DNA from: an uncultured Victivallales bacterium
Lineage (GTDB): Bacteria; Verrucomicrobiota; Lentisphaeria; Oligosphaerales; JAFGRS01
Assembly: GCA_903837355.1 (NCBI GenBank)
Contig: CAILUI010000249.1
Span: 79,992-143,991 of the forward strand
Direction of reading: 5' to 3'
DNA length: 64,000 bases
In this document: positions 35,547 through 44,834 of the stretch, in pieces
How the letters are laid out: each line of letters starts with the position of its first letter
Position numbering within the stretch: the first letter of the stretch is position 1
The notes under the pieces: model-generated
Told to the model about the DNA's origin: nothing
What the model saw: only the letters and a program-made list of their open reading frames with translations
The model's database searches: none
Translations under genes and position numbers: made by a program

Positions 35547-36881
35547 GTGACGGCTGTGTATACGCTGAACCCGCCCCGCATTCTGATGCACGAAGACGTG
35601 GCCGCGAACCCGGTCTACCGCGCCCGCGTGGAGCGCGTTGTGCAGGCCTGCCAGACGCCGGTCACCCCGGAGGTGTACGCCGACCGCGACCTGCCGGCCC
35701 TGCTTGCCGGTGGTCTGGCCGCCGGCCGTATCCCCATGGGGGCCATGCCCACAGTCCCCGACCCGGTCCTGCTGTTCAACACGTTCCGCTTCGACGGACA
35801 GGGCGAAGCGCGGCTGCGCCAGTTCAGCGACCCCGACCGCAAACGCTGGGAAGGGCTGTTGCGGGAACTGCTCGGCGACCGGGCCTTCCAGTGGGCCAAC
35901 TACAACCAGGAGGGTGACGCCCACCGCCATGACAAGGTCTGCCGCCCCTGCTGGCGCATCCACCTGCAGAACGGCTGCGTCCACAAGTGCGCCTACTGCG
36001 GCTTCGGCGGCCTGCTGATCGCCGCCGTCAACATCGAGGAGTACTGCCACTGGCTGGGAAAGTTGGCGGAACGCCACCCCTGGCAGCTCACCTACCTGCT
36101 CGACGACGACGGCGACCCGCCCGGACTGGAACCGGAACTCGGCACCCTCGGCCCCCTGATCGAGTACTTCGGCACCCTCAAGGATCGCTACCTCATCATC
36201 CACACCAAGACCTGGAACACCGCCTGGCTGAAGGACCTCGACCACCGCGGCCATACCATTCTCGTCTGGAGCCTCTCCGGTGCGACCCAGAGTCGCCTCA
36301 TCGAACCCATCACCGGCACCACCGAGCAACGCCTCGCCGCGGCGCACCTGGCCCAGGAAACCGGCTACACCGTGCGCTTCAAGTTCAAGCCGATCATCCC
36401 GGTCAAGGAGTGGCGCGAGGATGCCGAAGCCGCGGTGCGCCAGGTCTTCGAGCAGACCCGGCCCGACGTCATCAGCCTGTGCTGCTTCATGTGGATGGAC
36501 ATCGACGACCTGAAACGGCGCCTGCCCGTGGACCGGCTCGACCCCGAGTTCCTCGCCGCCGCCGAAGGCGCCAGAGCCGAGGTGGCCGACACCATCACCA
36601 AGCCCTTCCCACCGGCGTTCCGGCAGCGGCTCTACGAGCATTACTTCCGCGAGATCCGGCGCTGGGACAGCAAGATCCCGGTCTCCATCTCGACGGAGAC
36701 CTTTGCCATGTGGAAGACACTGGAGCCGCTGCTCGGAGTCAATGCCCGCAACTACCCCTGCGGCTGCGGCCCGTTCACCATCCCAGGCGCCCCGACGCTC
36801 ACCTGCGACCCCTTCACCGTGCCCAGCCGCAACGACCAGGGCGACATCCCGGGCGTCTTCCCAGCCTGGAAGCCAGCCTGA
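35547..36881 (+). CDS. Spore-photoproduct-lyase-like radical SAM protein
   Basis: A 444-residue radical SAM protein. The [4Fe-4S] cluster cysteines are in NGCVHKCAYCGFGG, with Cys144, Cys148 and Cys151 in a Cx3Cx2C pattern. The order of motifs resembles the spore photoproduct lyase family: IIHTKTWNTAWLKDL, ILVWSLSGATQSRL and VRFKFKPIIPVKEWRED. True SPL repairs UV-damaged spore DNA. The organism type inferred here is not known for endospores, so a different DNA or small-molecule substrate is likely. The start is a GTG at 35547 with AAGGGAG close upstream; a GTG three codons later has better spacing. It converges on the EF-hand membrane gene with a 9-base gap. Confidence 0.78.
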   Translation: MTAVYTLNPPRILMHEDVAANPVYRARVERVVQACQTPVTPEVYADRDLPALLAGGLAAGRIPMGAMPTVPDPVLLFNTFRFDGQGEARLRQFSDPDRKRWEGLLRELLGDRAFQWANYNQEGDAHRHDKVCRPCWRIHLQNGCVHKCAYCGFGGLLIAAVNIEEYCHWLGKLAERHPWQLTYLLDDDGDPPGLEPELGTLGPLIEYFGTLKDRYLIIHTKTWNTAWLKDLDHRGHTILVWSLSGATQSRLIEPITGTTEQRLAAAHLAQETGYTVRFKFKPIIPVKEWREDAEAAVRQVFEQTRPDVISLCCFMWMDIDDLKRRLPVDRLDPEFLAAAEGARAEVADTITKPFPPAFRQRLYEHYFREIRRWDSKIPVSISTETFAMWKTLEPLLGVNARNYPCGCGPFTIPGAPTLTCDPFTVPSRNDQGDIPGVFPAWKPA

Positions 36882-36890
36882 TGGGAAAGG

Positions 36891-39125
36891 TCACTTCAGC
36901 GGCGGCAGCATGACCTCACCGCTGGCATCTTCGACGTGGCTGCCGACCGCCCCACCGGTCCACTCGTAGATCTTGCCTTGACGATTGAACACGTAGGCGG
37001 CACAAGCAAGCGCGATCGCCAGGATGATCAGCGCTGGCCACGGACTCTTCTTGTCAGCGTAGGCGTCGGTGATCGAACGCTCGGCGCCCGGCGGCAACAC
37101 CGCTACCGCAGTCAGAGCGCCGCCAAAGGGCACATTCACCTTGGCGCGCGCGTTCACGGCCCAGCCATTGGCGTCCAGAATCGGACCGAGGTTGCGCTGC
37201 CGTAGCTTGAGCCAGGCGATCAGCATCGACGGCCCGGAGATGACCAGGATCAGCCCCAAAAGGGCCACCGGAATCCACGGGCCAAGATCGATGAACTTGG
37301 CGAAAATCATCGCCACGAAGGTGCCGACGCTGCCCAAGGCAACGCCGATGGCAGCCACGGTGCCGACATCCGTCTTCTTGGCGGGAGCGGGGGCCCCAGC
37401 GGCAGGCGCAACGGGACTCTTGTCGGCCGTCGCCGCCGCCGTCGCCGCCGCCGCCAGCTTCTGGTCGGCCGCCGCATCGGCGGCCGCGGCGCGCTTGGCC
37501 ACCTGCTCCTCAACCATGCGCAGCAGCTTCTTGTAGGGAGCAAAAAAGGCTTGGCGAATGCTGATCGGGTTCTCGATGATCTTGGTGATGGTCGCGTCCC
37601 AATCCCGACCTTTGCGATCGTAAAACAGACCATTCCGGCCCAGCATCAACTGGTCCGAGTCGCCGCCGGTGAAGGCCGCGGCGATGGTCATCTTCTCGCT
37701 GCTGCCGGGGCGCGTGCAGTCGCAGTAGGCCAGGTAGGTCTTGGCCAGACCCGCCAGGGCGGCATGCTTAGCGGCATCGTCGACCCGCACGCAGAGGTCG
37801 CAGGCACGGCCATCCAGATACAGGGTACCGACCTGGAACACGGCCTTGCCTCGACGCAGGTAGAAATCACGGAAGGACACGAAGTTGTTGAGCAGGGGGC
37901 AGAGGTCACGGGTGAAACGCAGGAGTTTCTCGACCTCGCCGATGGCGTTAGCCTCGGGCTCGTAGCGCTTGTCCTCCGCAATCAGGGCACTGATGACCGC
38001 CTTGGCTGAACCGCCCAGGAGCTCACGCACGCGCGCCAGACCGAGTTTCTCGACGGTCGCGCCAGCCTTCGCTCCCTGCCAGGCGTCGTAGGGGGCCAGC
38101 TTGGCACCGATGGCCGCCCATTCGGCCGCGCTCAGACTGGCCCGCTCGCCAACCATGGGCTTGACGACCTGCTCCGCGAACCGCGCCAGCGCCCCCGCCC
38201 AGGCGGGGTTGATGCCGTCGACCATGGATAGCGGCTTGCCCGCCTCAATCCGGGCGAGCGGGAAGCCTGAGACCTCGGCTGAACTGATGGTCATATCGCT
38301 GGCGGCCAACGCCAGGTAGTCGGCTTCCTGCCGGTTCAGAGCCGCCAGCGCCCGCGCGTCGAAGGCGGCCAAGCGACAACGGGCAAAGTAGTCCTCAACC
38401 TTGACCCTGACGGCCCGATAGGCCGCGACGGCCCCCGCCGTCGCCTCGCCAAGGGGCAGAATCAGGGCGCCATCCTTCTCCACCTTCGCACACCAGTCGG
38501 AGTAGGCCTGGCACTCGGTGAAGAACTGGTCGACCTTGGCCTGGGACACGCCGCCCTTGCCGCTGCGGTCCACCTCGGCACCCACCGCGGCCATGATGTC
38601 CTTGATCACCGCCTGCAGCGCCACGTCGGCGGCGGCATCCTCGGCCACGATCCCATCGCCATTGAAGCGCGTCTGCGCAAAGATGCGCGTCTTGTCCATG
38701 GCCTCATCGAGCGCGATCTCGGTGGCGCTGGCCTTGTCCAGATTGGCGAGGATACGCTTGGCCGATGCCAGCAGCCGCTTCCCCTCGGGCGTCGCTTCGT
38801 TGAAAGCGGCCAGAGGCAGCGCGGTGCTGCCCTTGGTCAGGACCTCGGGGTCCTTGACCACGGCGCAGGCCCACTTCACCGCCGCCAGAATCTCCGGGGC
38901 CCGGATGCGCCCATCCTTATCGGTGTCGATGAGCTCAAGCGTCTTGGTATCGAACTCGATGCCGCGGGCCGGACAGGCCAAGGCTACCCATAGCTTCTGG
39001 TCCAGGCTGGGCAGATTGGCCAGATCCGCGCCCGACTCGATGCGCACCTGGTCGAAGCCACCGGCACGGAAGAACCGCCACCGATGACCGCCAACCGCCG
39101 CCACTGCTCCCGTGGAATCAGCCAT
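36891..39125 (-). CDS. EF-hand membrane protein of unknown function
   Basis: A 744-residue protein. An EF-hand-like loop lies at residues 67-78 (DTDKDGRIRAPE) and a weaker one near 153 (FNGDGIVAED), so calcium binding is plausible. The bulk to about 530 is a long helical region without known domains. A low-complexity Ala/Pro linker follows, then three C-terminal transmembrane helices (TVAAIGVALGSVGTFVAMIF, VALLGLILVISGPSMLIAW and PALIILAIALACAAYVF). No N-terminal signal peptide is present, so most of the protein should face the cytoplasm. The start has a GGAGA box and a convincing promoter upstream. The gene is divergent from dapL. I do not recognise a named family. Confidence 0.78.
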   Translation of the reverse strand: MADSTGAVAAVGGHRWRFFRAGGFDQVRIESGADLANLPSLDQKLWVALACPARGIEFDTKTLELIDTDKDGRIRAPEILAAVKWACAVVKDPEVLTKGSTALPLAAFNEATPEGKRLLASAKRILANLDKASATEIALDEAMDKTRIFAQTRFNGDGIVAEDAAADVALQAVIKDIMAAVGAEVDRSGKGGVSQAKVDQFFTECQAYSDWCAKVEKDGALILPLGEATAGAVAAYRAVRVKVEDYFARCRLAAFDARALAALNRQEADYLALAASDMTISSAEVSGFPLARIEAGKPLSMVDGINPAWAGALARFAEQVVKPMVGERASLSAAEWAAIGAKLAPYDAWQGAKAGATVEKLGLARVRELLGGSAKAVISALIAEDKRYEPEANAIGEVEKLLRFTRDLCPLLNNFVSFRDFYLRRGKAVFQVGTLYLDGRACDLCVRVDDAAKHAALAGLAKTYLAYCDCTRPGSSEKMTIAAAFTGGDSDQLMLGRNGLFYDRKGRDWDATITKIIENPISIRQAFFAPYKKLLRMVEEQVAKRAAAADAAADQKLAAAATAAATADKSPVAPAAGAPAPAKKTDVGTVAAIGVALGSVGTFVAMIFAKFIDLGPWIPVALLGLILVISGPSMLIAWLKLRQRNLGPILDANGWAVNARAKVNVPFGGALTAVAVLPPGAERSITDAYADKKSPWPALIILAIALACAAYVFNRQGKIYEWTGGAVGSHVEDASGEVMLPPLK

Positions 39126-39407
39126 GCTCGTTCTCCGCTTCCGGTACCACGACGCTCACGCCCACACCCCTGCTCTCGCCCATCCCGCAACGGCGTCCTC
39201 CGGGTGCGCGTCACTTCGACATGCCGAAGCCTCCGCAGTTCCGGCAGCAGCGCGGCCAAAGCCTGCCGGCCCAGGTCCAGGAAGACCACTTGCAATGTAG
39301 CGGTACGGAACCACGTTGTCACCCGTTCTGCGCGTCGTCGGGAATGGCACCGGGACGGCGGCAGCGATGTCCTCTGGCACCGGGTTCGCAAGCAAGGACA
39401 ACAGCTC
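39126..39407. other. Divergent intergenic region
   Basis: 282 bases between the EF-hand gene and dapL, with the minus-strand promoter described separately. A TGGCAC-containing site near dapL was considered and rejected as a promoter. Confidence 0.5.
39294..39322 (-). promoter_or_regulatory. Sigma-70 promoter of the EF-hand membrane gene
   Basis: Read on the minus strand: GTGACA, 17 bases, TACATT, each matching four of six consensus bases. The predicted start near 39287 gives a leader of about 160 bases. Confidence 0.5.
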
Positions 39408-40658
39408 ATGGTCACCATCAACGAGAACTACCTCAAGCTCCAGGCCTCCTACCTCTTCAGCGATATCAGCCGGCGCGTCAAACAGTTCAAGGACGAGAAC
39501 CCCGCCCTGGGCGCCAGAGTGATCCGCCTCGGCATCGGGGATGTGACCCGGGCCCTGCCGCCGGCCTGTATCGCGGCCCTGCACAAGGCCGTCGATGAAA
39601 TGGCCGTCGAAGCGACCTTCCAGGGCTACGGCCCGGAACAGGGCTACGACTTCCTGCGCGAAGCCATCGCCGTCCACGACTTCCAGGCCCGCGGGGCGGC
39701 GATCTCGCCGGACGAGGTCTTCGTCAGCGATGGCTCAAAGTGCGATACGGCGAACGTCCAGGAACTGTTCGCCACCGACAGCCGTATCGCCATCCCCGAC
39801 CCCGTCTACCCGGTCTACATCGACACCAACGTCATGGCCGGACGCACCGGCGTCTCCCACAACGGCCGCTATGCCAACGTGGTCTACCTGGATTGCACCC
39901 GCGCCAACGGCTATGTCCCCGCCTTACCCCAGCAGCCCGTCGATGTGATCTACCTGTGCTTCCCCAACAACCCCACCGGCGCCACCATCACCCGCAAGCA
40001 GCTTGAGGCCTGGGTCGAGTACGCACTGCGGGAGCGGGCGCTGATCCTCTTCGACGCGGCCTACGTCGCCTTCCTGCGCGATCCCGAGCTGCCCCAAAGC
40101 ATCTACGAGATCGACGGCGCGCGCCGGGTAGCCATCGAGTTCCGCAGCTACTCCAAGACGGCTGGCTTCACCGGCACACGCTGCGCGTACATCGTGGTGC
40201 CCACCGAGTGCATGGGCTACGACCGCGCCGGCAATGCCTACCCGCTGCACAAGCTCTGGAACCGCCGCCACACCACCAAGTTCAACGGCGTCTCCTACCC
40301 GGTGCAGCGCGCTGCCGCCGCCATCTACACGGACGCCGGCCAGCAGCAGGTCCGCGGGCTCTCCGACTACTACCTGCGCAATGCCGCCCTCATCCGCCGA
40401 ACGCTCAGCGCTCTGGGCTACCCCTGCGTCGGCGGCGAGAACTCGCCCTACATCTGGGTCGAGACCGGCACCGACTCCTGGGCCTTCTTTGACCTGATGC
40501 TGCAGCAGGCCCAGGTGGTCATCACCCCCGGCGCCGGCTTCGGCGCCTGCGGCCAGGGCTACATCCGCATCAGCGCCTTCAACGACTACGCCAAGGTCGA
40601 GGAAGCGATGGCGCGCCTGCAGAAGGTGCTGCCCAAGCGCGCCACAACGGCCTCCTGA
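39408..40658 (+). CDS. dapL: LL-diaminopimelate aminotransferase
   Basis: A 416-residue class I/II aminotransferase. It matches DapL, which makes LL-diaminopimelate directly from tetrahydrodipicolinate in lysine and peptidoglycan synthesis and is typical of PVC bacteria, plants and cyanobacteria. The DapL-specific N-terminus is present (NENYLKLQASYLFSDISRRV), with DGSKCDTANVQELF, the PNNPTGA loop and PLP lysine Lys250 in SYSKTAGFTGTR. Start 39408 has AAGGA nine bases upstream; the longer open frame has no homology. It precedes the sugar ABC importer by 32 bases and may be on the same transcript. Confidence 0.93.
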   Translation: MVTINENYLKLQASYLFSDISRRVKQFKDENPALGARVIRLGIGDVTRALPPACIAALHKAVDEMAVEATFQGYGPEQGYDFLREAIAVHDFQARGAAISPDEVFVSDGSKCDTANVQELFATDSRIAIPDPVYPVYIDTNVMAGRTGVSHNGRYANVVYLDCTRANGYVPALPQQPVDVIYLCFPNNPTGATITRKQLEAWVEYALRERALILFDAAYVAFLRDPELPQSIYEIDGARRVAIEFRSYSKTAGFTGTRCAYIVVPTECMGYDRAGNAYPLHKLWNRRHTTKFNGVSYPVQRAAAAIYTDAGQQQVRGLSDYYLRNAALIRRTLSALGYPCVGGENSPYIWVETGTDSWAFFDLMLQQAQVVITPGAGFGACGQGYIRISAFNDYAKVEEAMARLQKVLPKRATTAS

Positions 40659-40690
40659 CCGGCGCCGGTAACCAAGGCTGAGGAGAAGCG

Positions 40691-42169
40691 ATGCGCAGCG
40701 TTCACCTGGGGGTGCTGGCCGCTCTGGTCGTGGTGGCCGGCGTGGCCACCTTCGAGCGGCCAGCCCAACTGGCCGACTTCGATCCCAGCCGCCACGCCGC
40801 CTTCGCCTCGACCTGGAACCAGCGCCTCCACCTGGCCTACTGGGAGAAGTGGGGCAGCTTCGAGCGCGACGCCTGCCAAGCCATGGTCGACGCCTTCAAC
40901 GAGAGCCAGTCCGAGGTGTTCGTGCATTACGTCAACACCTCCGAAGTCGACCGCAAGGCCATGCTCGCCATCATCGGCCGCGACCCGCCCGATGTGGTCG
41001 GCCTCTGGGCCCGGAACGTGCAACCCTTCGTCGCCGCCGGCGCCCTCCTGCCCCTCGACGACCTCATGCGCGACACGACCCTCGACCCGGCGCGCTACAC
41101 GCCCCAGTACCTCGCCATCGGCTCCCACGCGGGCCGGGTCTACGCCCTGCCCACGACCCCGGCCTCCGTGGCCCTGTTCTACAACAAGGACCACTTCGCG
41201 GCCAAGGCCGGCGCGCTGCGCGCCGCCGGACTTGACCCCGAGCGCCCGCCAGCGACCCTCGAGGAACTCGACCGCTACGCCGCCGTGCTCAACGAATTCA
41301 ACCCGGACGGCAGCCCGCGCCTGATGGGCTTCCTGCCCACTGAACCCGGCTGGTGGAATGCCTTCTGGGGATACTACTTCGGCGGCACGCTCTACGACGC
41401 GACCACGGATCAGGTCACCCCCGACGCCCCCGCCAACCTCGACGCCATGCTCTGGATCAAAGGCTACGCCGAGCGCTACGGCCGTGACCGACTGCTGCAG
41501 TTCCGCTCCGGCTTCGGCACCTTCGACTCGCCCAACAACGCCTTCATCGAAGGCAAGGTCTCGATGGAGATGCAGGGCGTCTGGTTCCCGAACTTCATCC
41601 GCCGGCACCGCCCGAACCTGAACTTTGGCGTGGCCCCCTTCCCCACGGCCCGCGGCGTACCCGGCCCCCTCTCTTTCCTTGACGCCGACGTGATTGCCAT
41701 CCCGCGCGGTTGCCGCCACCCCGAAGCCGCCTGGCGCTTCGTGCTCTTCGCCCAGCAGCGGGGCCTCGAGATCCTCTGCCGCATGCAGGGCAAACACCTG
41801 CCGCTGCGCTCGCCACCCGAACTGTTCCGCCAGGGCCACCCGAACCTGGAACTGCCCATCTTCGAGGCGGTCGCCGCCTCACCCTACTCCTTCATCCAGC
41901 CCGAACTGACGGTCTGGCAGGAGTACCAGGACGAACTCACGCGCGCCTTCGACCACGTCTGGAACTACGCCCTCCCCGAGGGCGCTTTGACGGGCCTCAG
42001 CGGGCCCGCCTTCGACGCCCGCCTGCGGGAACTCTGCCTGCCCGAAATCACGCAGACCTATGCCGCGGTACACGAGAACATCCAGCGTAAACGCGAAACC
42101 GAGGCGGCCCGCAACCGGGTCCGGGCACAGCGCCCGGCGCCCGCAACCGCAGACGCCAGCCGAAACTGA
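40691..42169 (+). CDS. ABC sugar-binding protein (extracellular)
   Basis: A 492-residue family 1 solute-binding protein. The N-terminal 22 residues act as a signal or membrane anchor; no lipobox Cys is seen. The mature protein has the typical order of oligosaccharide-binding motifs: LAYWEKWGSFERDACQAMVD, IIGRDPPDVVGLW, ALPTTPASVALFYNKDHF, FIEGKVSMEMQGVWF and a C-terminal stretch of bulky aromatic residues that would contact sugar rings. Close to consensus but about 60 residues longer than many homologues, with a Gln/Arg/Ala-rich tail. The two permease genes follow directly, so it supplies the periplasmic component of a carbohydrate importer. Confidence 0.9.
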   Translation: MRSVHLGVLAALVVVAGVATFERPAQLADFDPSRHAAFASTWNQRLHLAYWEKWGSFERDACQAMVDAFNESQSEVFVHYVNTSEVDRKAMLAIIGRDPPDVVGLWARNVQPFVAAGALLPLDDLMRDTTLDPARYTPQYLAIGSHAGRVYALPTTPASVALFYNKDHFAAKAGALRAAGLDPERPPATLEELDRYAAVLNEFNPDGSPRLMGFLPTEPGWWNAFWGYYFGGTLYDATTDQVTPDAPANLDAMLWIKGYAERYGRDRLLQFRSGFGTFDSPNNAFIEGKVSMEMQGVWFPNFIRRHRPNLNFGVAPFPTARGVPGPLSFLDADVIAIPRGCRHPEAAWRFVLFAQQRGLEILCRMQGKHLPLRSPPELFRQGHPNLELPIFEAVAASPYSFIQPELTVWQEYQDELTRAFDHVWNYALPEGALTGLSGPAFDARLRELCLPEITQTYAAVHENIQRKRETEAARNRVRAQRPAPATADASRN

Positions 42170-42177
42170 GCCCATCG

Positions 42178-43353
42178 ATGCGCACGTCGCTCCGCCCATC
42201 CCTGACCGGCTACGCCTTCATCGCCCCCTGGCTGGTGGCGCTGACCGTCTTCATCGGCTACCCCTTCCTGGCCGGCCTCGCCTTCAGTTTCTGCGACTTC
42301 CCACCCCTCAAGGACCCCCTCTATATCGGCTTGGCCAACTACACGGAACTGGGGCGCGACCCCGTGTTCCGCCACGCTCTGGGCGTGACCCTGATCTACG
42401 CGGCGCTAGCCATCCCACTGGGCGTCGTCGTGGCCCTCACCCTGGCGTTGCTACTCAACAGCCGCATCCGCGGCCTGACCCTCTACCGCGTCGTTTTCTA
42501 CCTGCCGCATCTGGTACCGACCGTCGTCGTCGCGCTGCTGTGGCTCTGGATCTTCAACCCCGAATCCGGGCTCCTCAACCTCGTCTTCGGCAAGTTGACG
42601 GGGCTGGCGGACGCCTGGACCTCGACCTGCTTCGATCTCGACGCCGCCCTCAGGGGCCGGTTGCAGCCGCGCCCGCCGGCGCTGCTCCTGCCGTGCGCCG
42701 TAGCCCTGCCGCTGTTCCTGGGCAGCCCCTGGCTGCGGGCCCGGCTCGCCGGTCGGCCAGTGGGGAGTGGCCTGCGCGGCCTGGCCTGGGCGCTCCTGCT
42801 ACAGGCCGCGTTGACCCTCCTCTACGCCCTCGCGCACCTTGCCGTCCCCGCTGACCTGCGCAAACTGCACAACCCGGGCTGGCTGACCGACGCCTCGCCC
42901 TTCCCCGCGGCCGTGTCCTGGGCTCCGGCCTGGGCGCTGTGGGCCATCATCATCATGGGCCTCTGGAGTGCCGGTCAGATGGCCGTCATCTACCTCGCGA
43001 AGCTCCAGGATGTCCCCATCGACCTCTACGAGGCCGCCGATCTGGACGGGGCGTCCTGGTGGCAGAAGACGCGCCACATCACCCTGCCCCTGATCTCACC
43101 GGTCATCCTCTTCAATGTCGTGATGGCGATCATCGGCACCTTCCAGGTCTTTGCCGAACCCTACATCATGACCCGCGGCGGCCCGGAGGACAAGACGCGC
43201 TTTGTCGCCATGTTTATCTATGACCAGGCCTTCCAATACCAACGCGTCGGCTACGCCGCCGCGGTCGCGTGGGTGCTCTTCATCCTGATCGTGGCCCTCA
43301 CCGCCCTCGCTTTCCGCCTCTCGCGCCGACACGTCTTCTACGCGGGACGATGA
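42178..43353 (+). CDS. Sugar ABC permease (MalF/UgpA-like) with an insert
   Basis: A 391-residue membrane permease. The first helices (FIAPWLVALTVFIGYPFLAG) and the final transmembrane block are conserved, and the ATPase-contacting EAA loop is at YEAADLDGASWWQKTRHITLPLI. Ordinary UgpA-type proteins have about 300 residues. Here roughly 90 extra residues between the third and fourth core helices add one or two hydrophobic segments (LPCAVALPLFLGSPWL and RGLAWALLLQAALTLLYALA). The start is 8 bases after the binding-protein stop. It pairs with the next gene to form the channel. Confidence 0.88.
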   Translation: MRTSLRPSLTGYAFIAPWLVALTVFIGYPFLAGLAFSFCDFPPLKDPLYIGLANYTELGRDPVFRHALGVTLIYAALAIPLGVVVALTLALLLNSRIRGLTLYRVVFYLPHLVPTVVVALLWLWIFNPESGLLNLVFGKLTGLADAWTSTCFDLDAALRGRLQPRPPALLLPCAVALPLFLGSPWLRARLAGRPVGSGLRGLAWALLLQAALTLLYALAHLAVPADLRKLHNPGWLTDASPFPAAVSWAPAWALWAIIIMGLWSAGQMAVIYLAKLQDVPIDLYEAADLDGASWWQKTRHITLPLISPVILFNVVMAIIGTFQVFAEPYIMTRGGPEDKTRFVAMFIYDQAFQYQRVGYAAAVAWVLFILIVALTALAFRLSRRHVFYAGR

Positions 43354-43354
43354 C

Positions 43355-44674
43355 ATGGACGCCAAGCACCCCCAACGCCGCGCCTGGTACGCCCAACTAC
43401 CCATCCACCTGATCCTGATCACGGGCGGCCTTTTCTTCCTGCTGCCGCTGCTGTGGATGATCGCCACCTCGTTCAAACCGCTGGACCAGACCATGCGCCG
43501 GCCGGATAGCCTGCGCACGGCCTTCTTCGGCGAGGGTTGCCGGGCCCGCCTCGACGGACGCCTCCTGCCGGTCACCCTCGAACGACTGCTCACCCCCAGC
43601 GCGGCGACGCCGATGGCGGTGGTCAGCCCACGTGCCGCCTTTCCGGCCGGGGAGCTCCTCCAGCCCTTCGGCAAGGAGGTCTGGGATCGCTACCCCGTGT
43701 TCAACCGCCAGGAACTCGAGCGGATGAACACCGTCGTCGAACCGGGCACCCGCGTCCTCGCTGACCAGCGCAACCGCTTCGACCCCGCCGCCGGAGTGCT
43801 CACCCTCTACTCCGGGCGCCGCGTCCCCGCCGAACTCGTCCGCAATCTGGTCGCCGACCCCGCCGGCGGGGCGCTCTGGCTCGTGCGTGAATGGCGCCCG
43901 GAGGACACCGACACCAAGGAGGTCGGTTCCGCCGGCGGCGATGTCACCCGGCCCTGGGATGTGGTGGCCGAACCCGACCTGGTCCGCGGCATCCGCATGA
44001 TCCCGCACAACTACCCTGCCGCCCTCGCCCGCATCCATTTCCTGCGCAGCCTGCGCAACACCCTCTTCCTCTGCCTGATGGTCGTCTGCGGGGTCACCGC
44101 CTCGTCGATGGTCATCGCCTACGGCTTCGCCTTCCTCGACTTCCGGGGCCGCGGCGCGCTGTTCGGCGTCACCCTGGCGACGATGATGATCCCCTTCCCC
44201 GTGGTCATGATTCCGGTCTACCTGCTCTACCGCGACCTCGGCTGGGTAGGCACGCTCAAGCCACTCTGGGTCTCCTCCTGGTTCGGCTCGGCCTTCTTCA
44301 TCTTCCTGCTGCGGCAGTTCTTCCTCGGCCTGCCCAAAGACCTCCTGGATGCGGCCCGCATCGACGGCTGCACGGAACTCGAGATCCTCTGGCACGTGAT
44401 CACACCCCTCTCCAGGCCCGCCATCGCCATGATCGCCCTGTTCACCTTCCTCGGCACCTGGAAGGACTTCATGGGACCCCTGATCTACCTCAACAACGAG
44501 TCTCAGTTCACCCTGTCGCTATCGCTGCAGGCGTTTGCCTCCGAGCATGGCGGCACCCCCTGGCACCTGCTGATGGCCGCGTCCACCGTCTTCAGCCTGC
44601 CCCTGATCATCCTCTTCTTCGTCGCCATGAAAACCTTCATCCGCGGCGTCTCCATGACCGGCCTGAAGGGCTGA
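43355..44674 (+). CDS. Sugar ABC permease (MalG/UgpE-like) with large periplasmic insert
   Basis: A 439-residue permease. Transmembrane segment 1 (LPIHLILITGGLFFLLPLLWM) is followed by about 180 extra, mostly polar residues before the conserved core resumes at RSLRNTLFLCLMVVCGV. This insert is predicted outside the cell. The core has the EAA loop LLDAARIDGCTELEILWHVI and the usual last helices. Ordinary family members are about 280 residues. The start is one base after the preceding stop, so translation is coupled. No ATP-binding subunit gene follows, so an ATPase encoded elsewhere must power the transporter. Confidence 0.88.
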   Translation: MDAKHPQRRAWYAQLPIHLILITGGLFFLLPLLWMIATSFKPLDQTMRRPDSLRTAFFGEGCRARLDGRLLPVTLERLLTPSAATPMAVVSPRAAFPAGELLQPFGKEVWDRYPVFNRQELERMNTVVEPGTRVLADQRNRFDPAAGVLTLYSGRRVPAELVRNLVADPAGGALWLVREWRPEDTDTKEVGSAGGDVTRPWDVVAEPDLVRGIRMIPHNYPAALARIHFLRSLRNTLFLCLMVVCGVTASSMVIAYGFAFLDFRGRGALFGVTLATMMIPFPVVMIPVYLLYRDLGWVGTLKPLWVSSWFGSAFFIFLLRQFFLGLPKDLLDAARIDGCTELEILWHVITPLSRPAIAMIALFTFLGTWKDFMGPLIYLNNESQFTLSLSLQAFASEHGGTPWHLLMAASTVFSLPLIILFFVAMKTFIRGVSMTGLKG

Positions 44675-44777
44675 GCGCGCGCCGGCTCGCAACCGGCCTG
44701 GAACCCGCCGTCCGCCCGCGGCGTTGGCTCGAGCTTCGGCGCTCGTCGTAGCGGGCGTTCCCACACGCCAACGGAAA

Positions 44778-44806
44778 GGGGCAGACGGCCCCCGGCCGTC
44801 TGCCCC
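44778..44806. terminator. Strong bidirectional hairpin
   Basis: A perfect 13-bp stem, GGGGCAGACGGCC and its complement, with a CCC loop between the convergent permease and EF-hand genes. There is no long T-run. Confidence 0.7.
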
Positions 44807-44834
44807 CGTCGAACCCGCACGTCAGCGCCTTGGC

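Noticed and set aside
39375..39390. TGGCAC-CGGGT-TCGCA, sigma-54-like, before dapL
   Set aside because: The predicted start would be at or past the ribosome-binding site, leaving almost no leader, and the -12 box is imperfect.
42178..44674. Frameshift or gene fusion in the permeases
   Set aside because: The reading frames are continuous and both conserved ends and EAA loops are intact, so real inserts are likelier.
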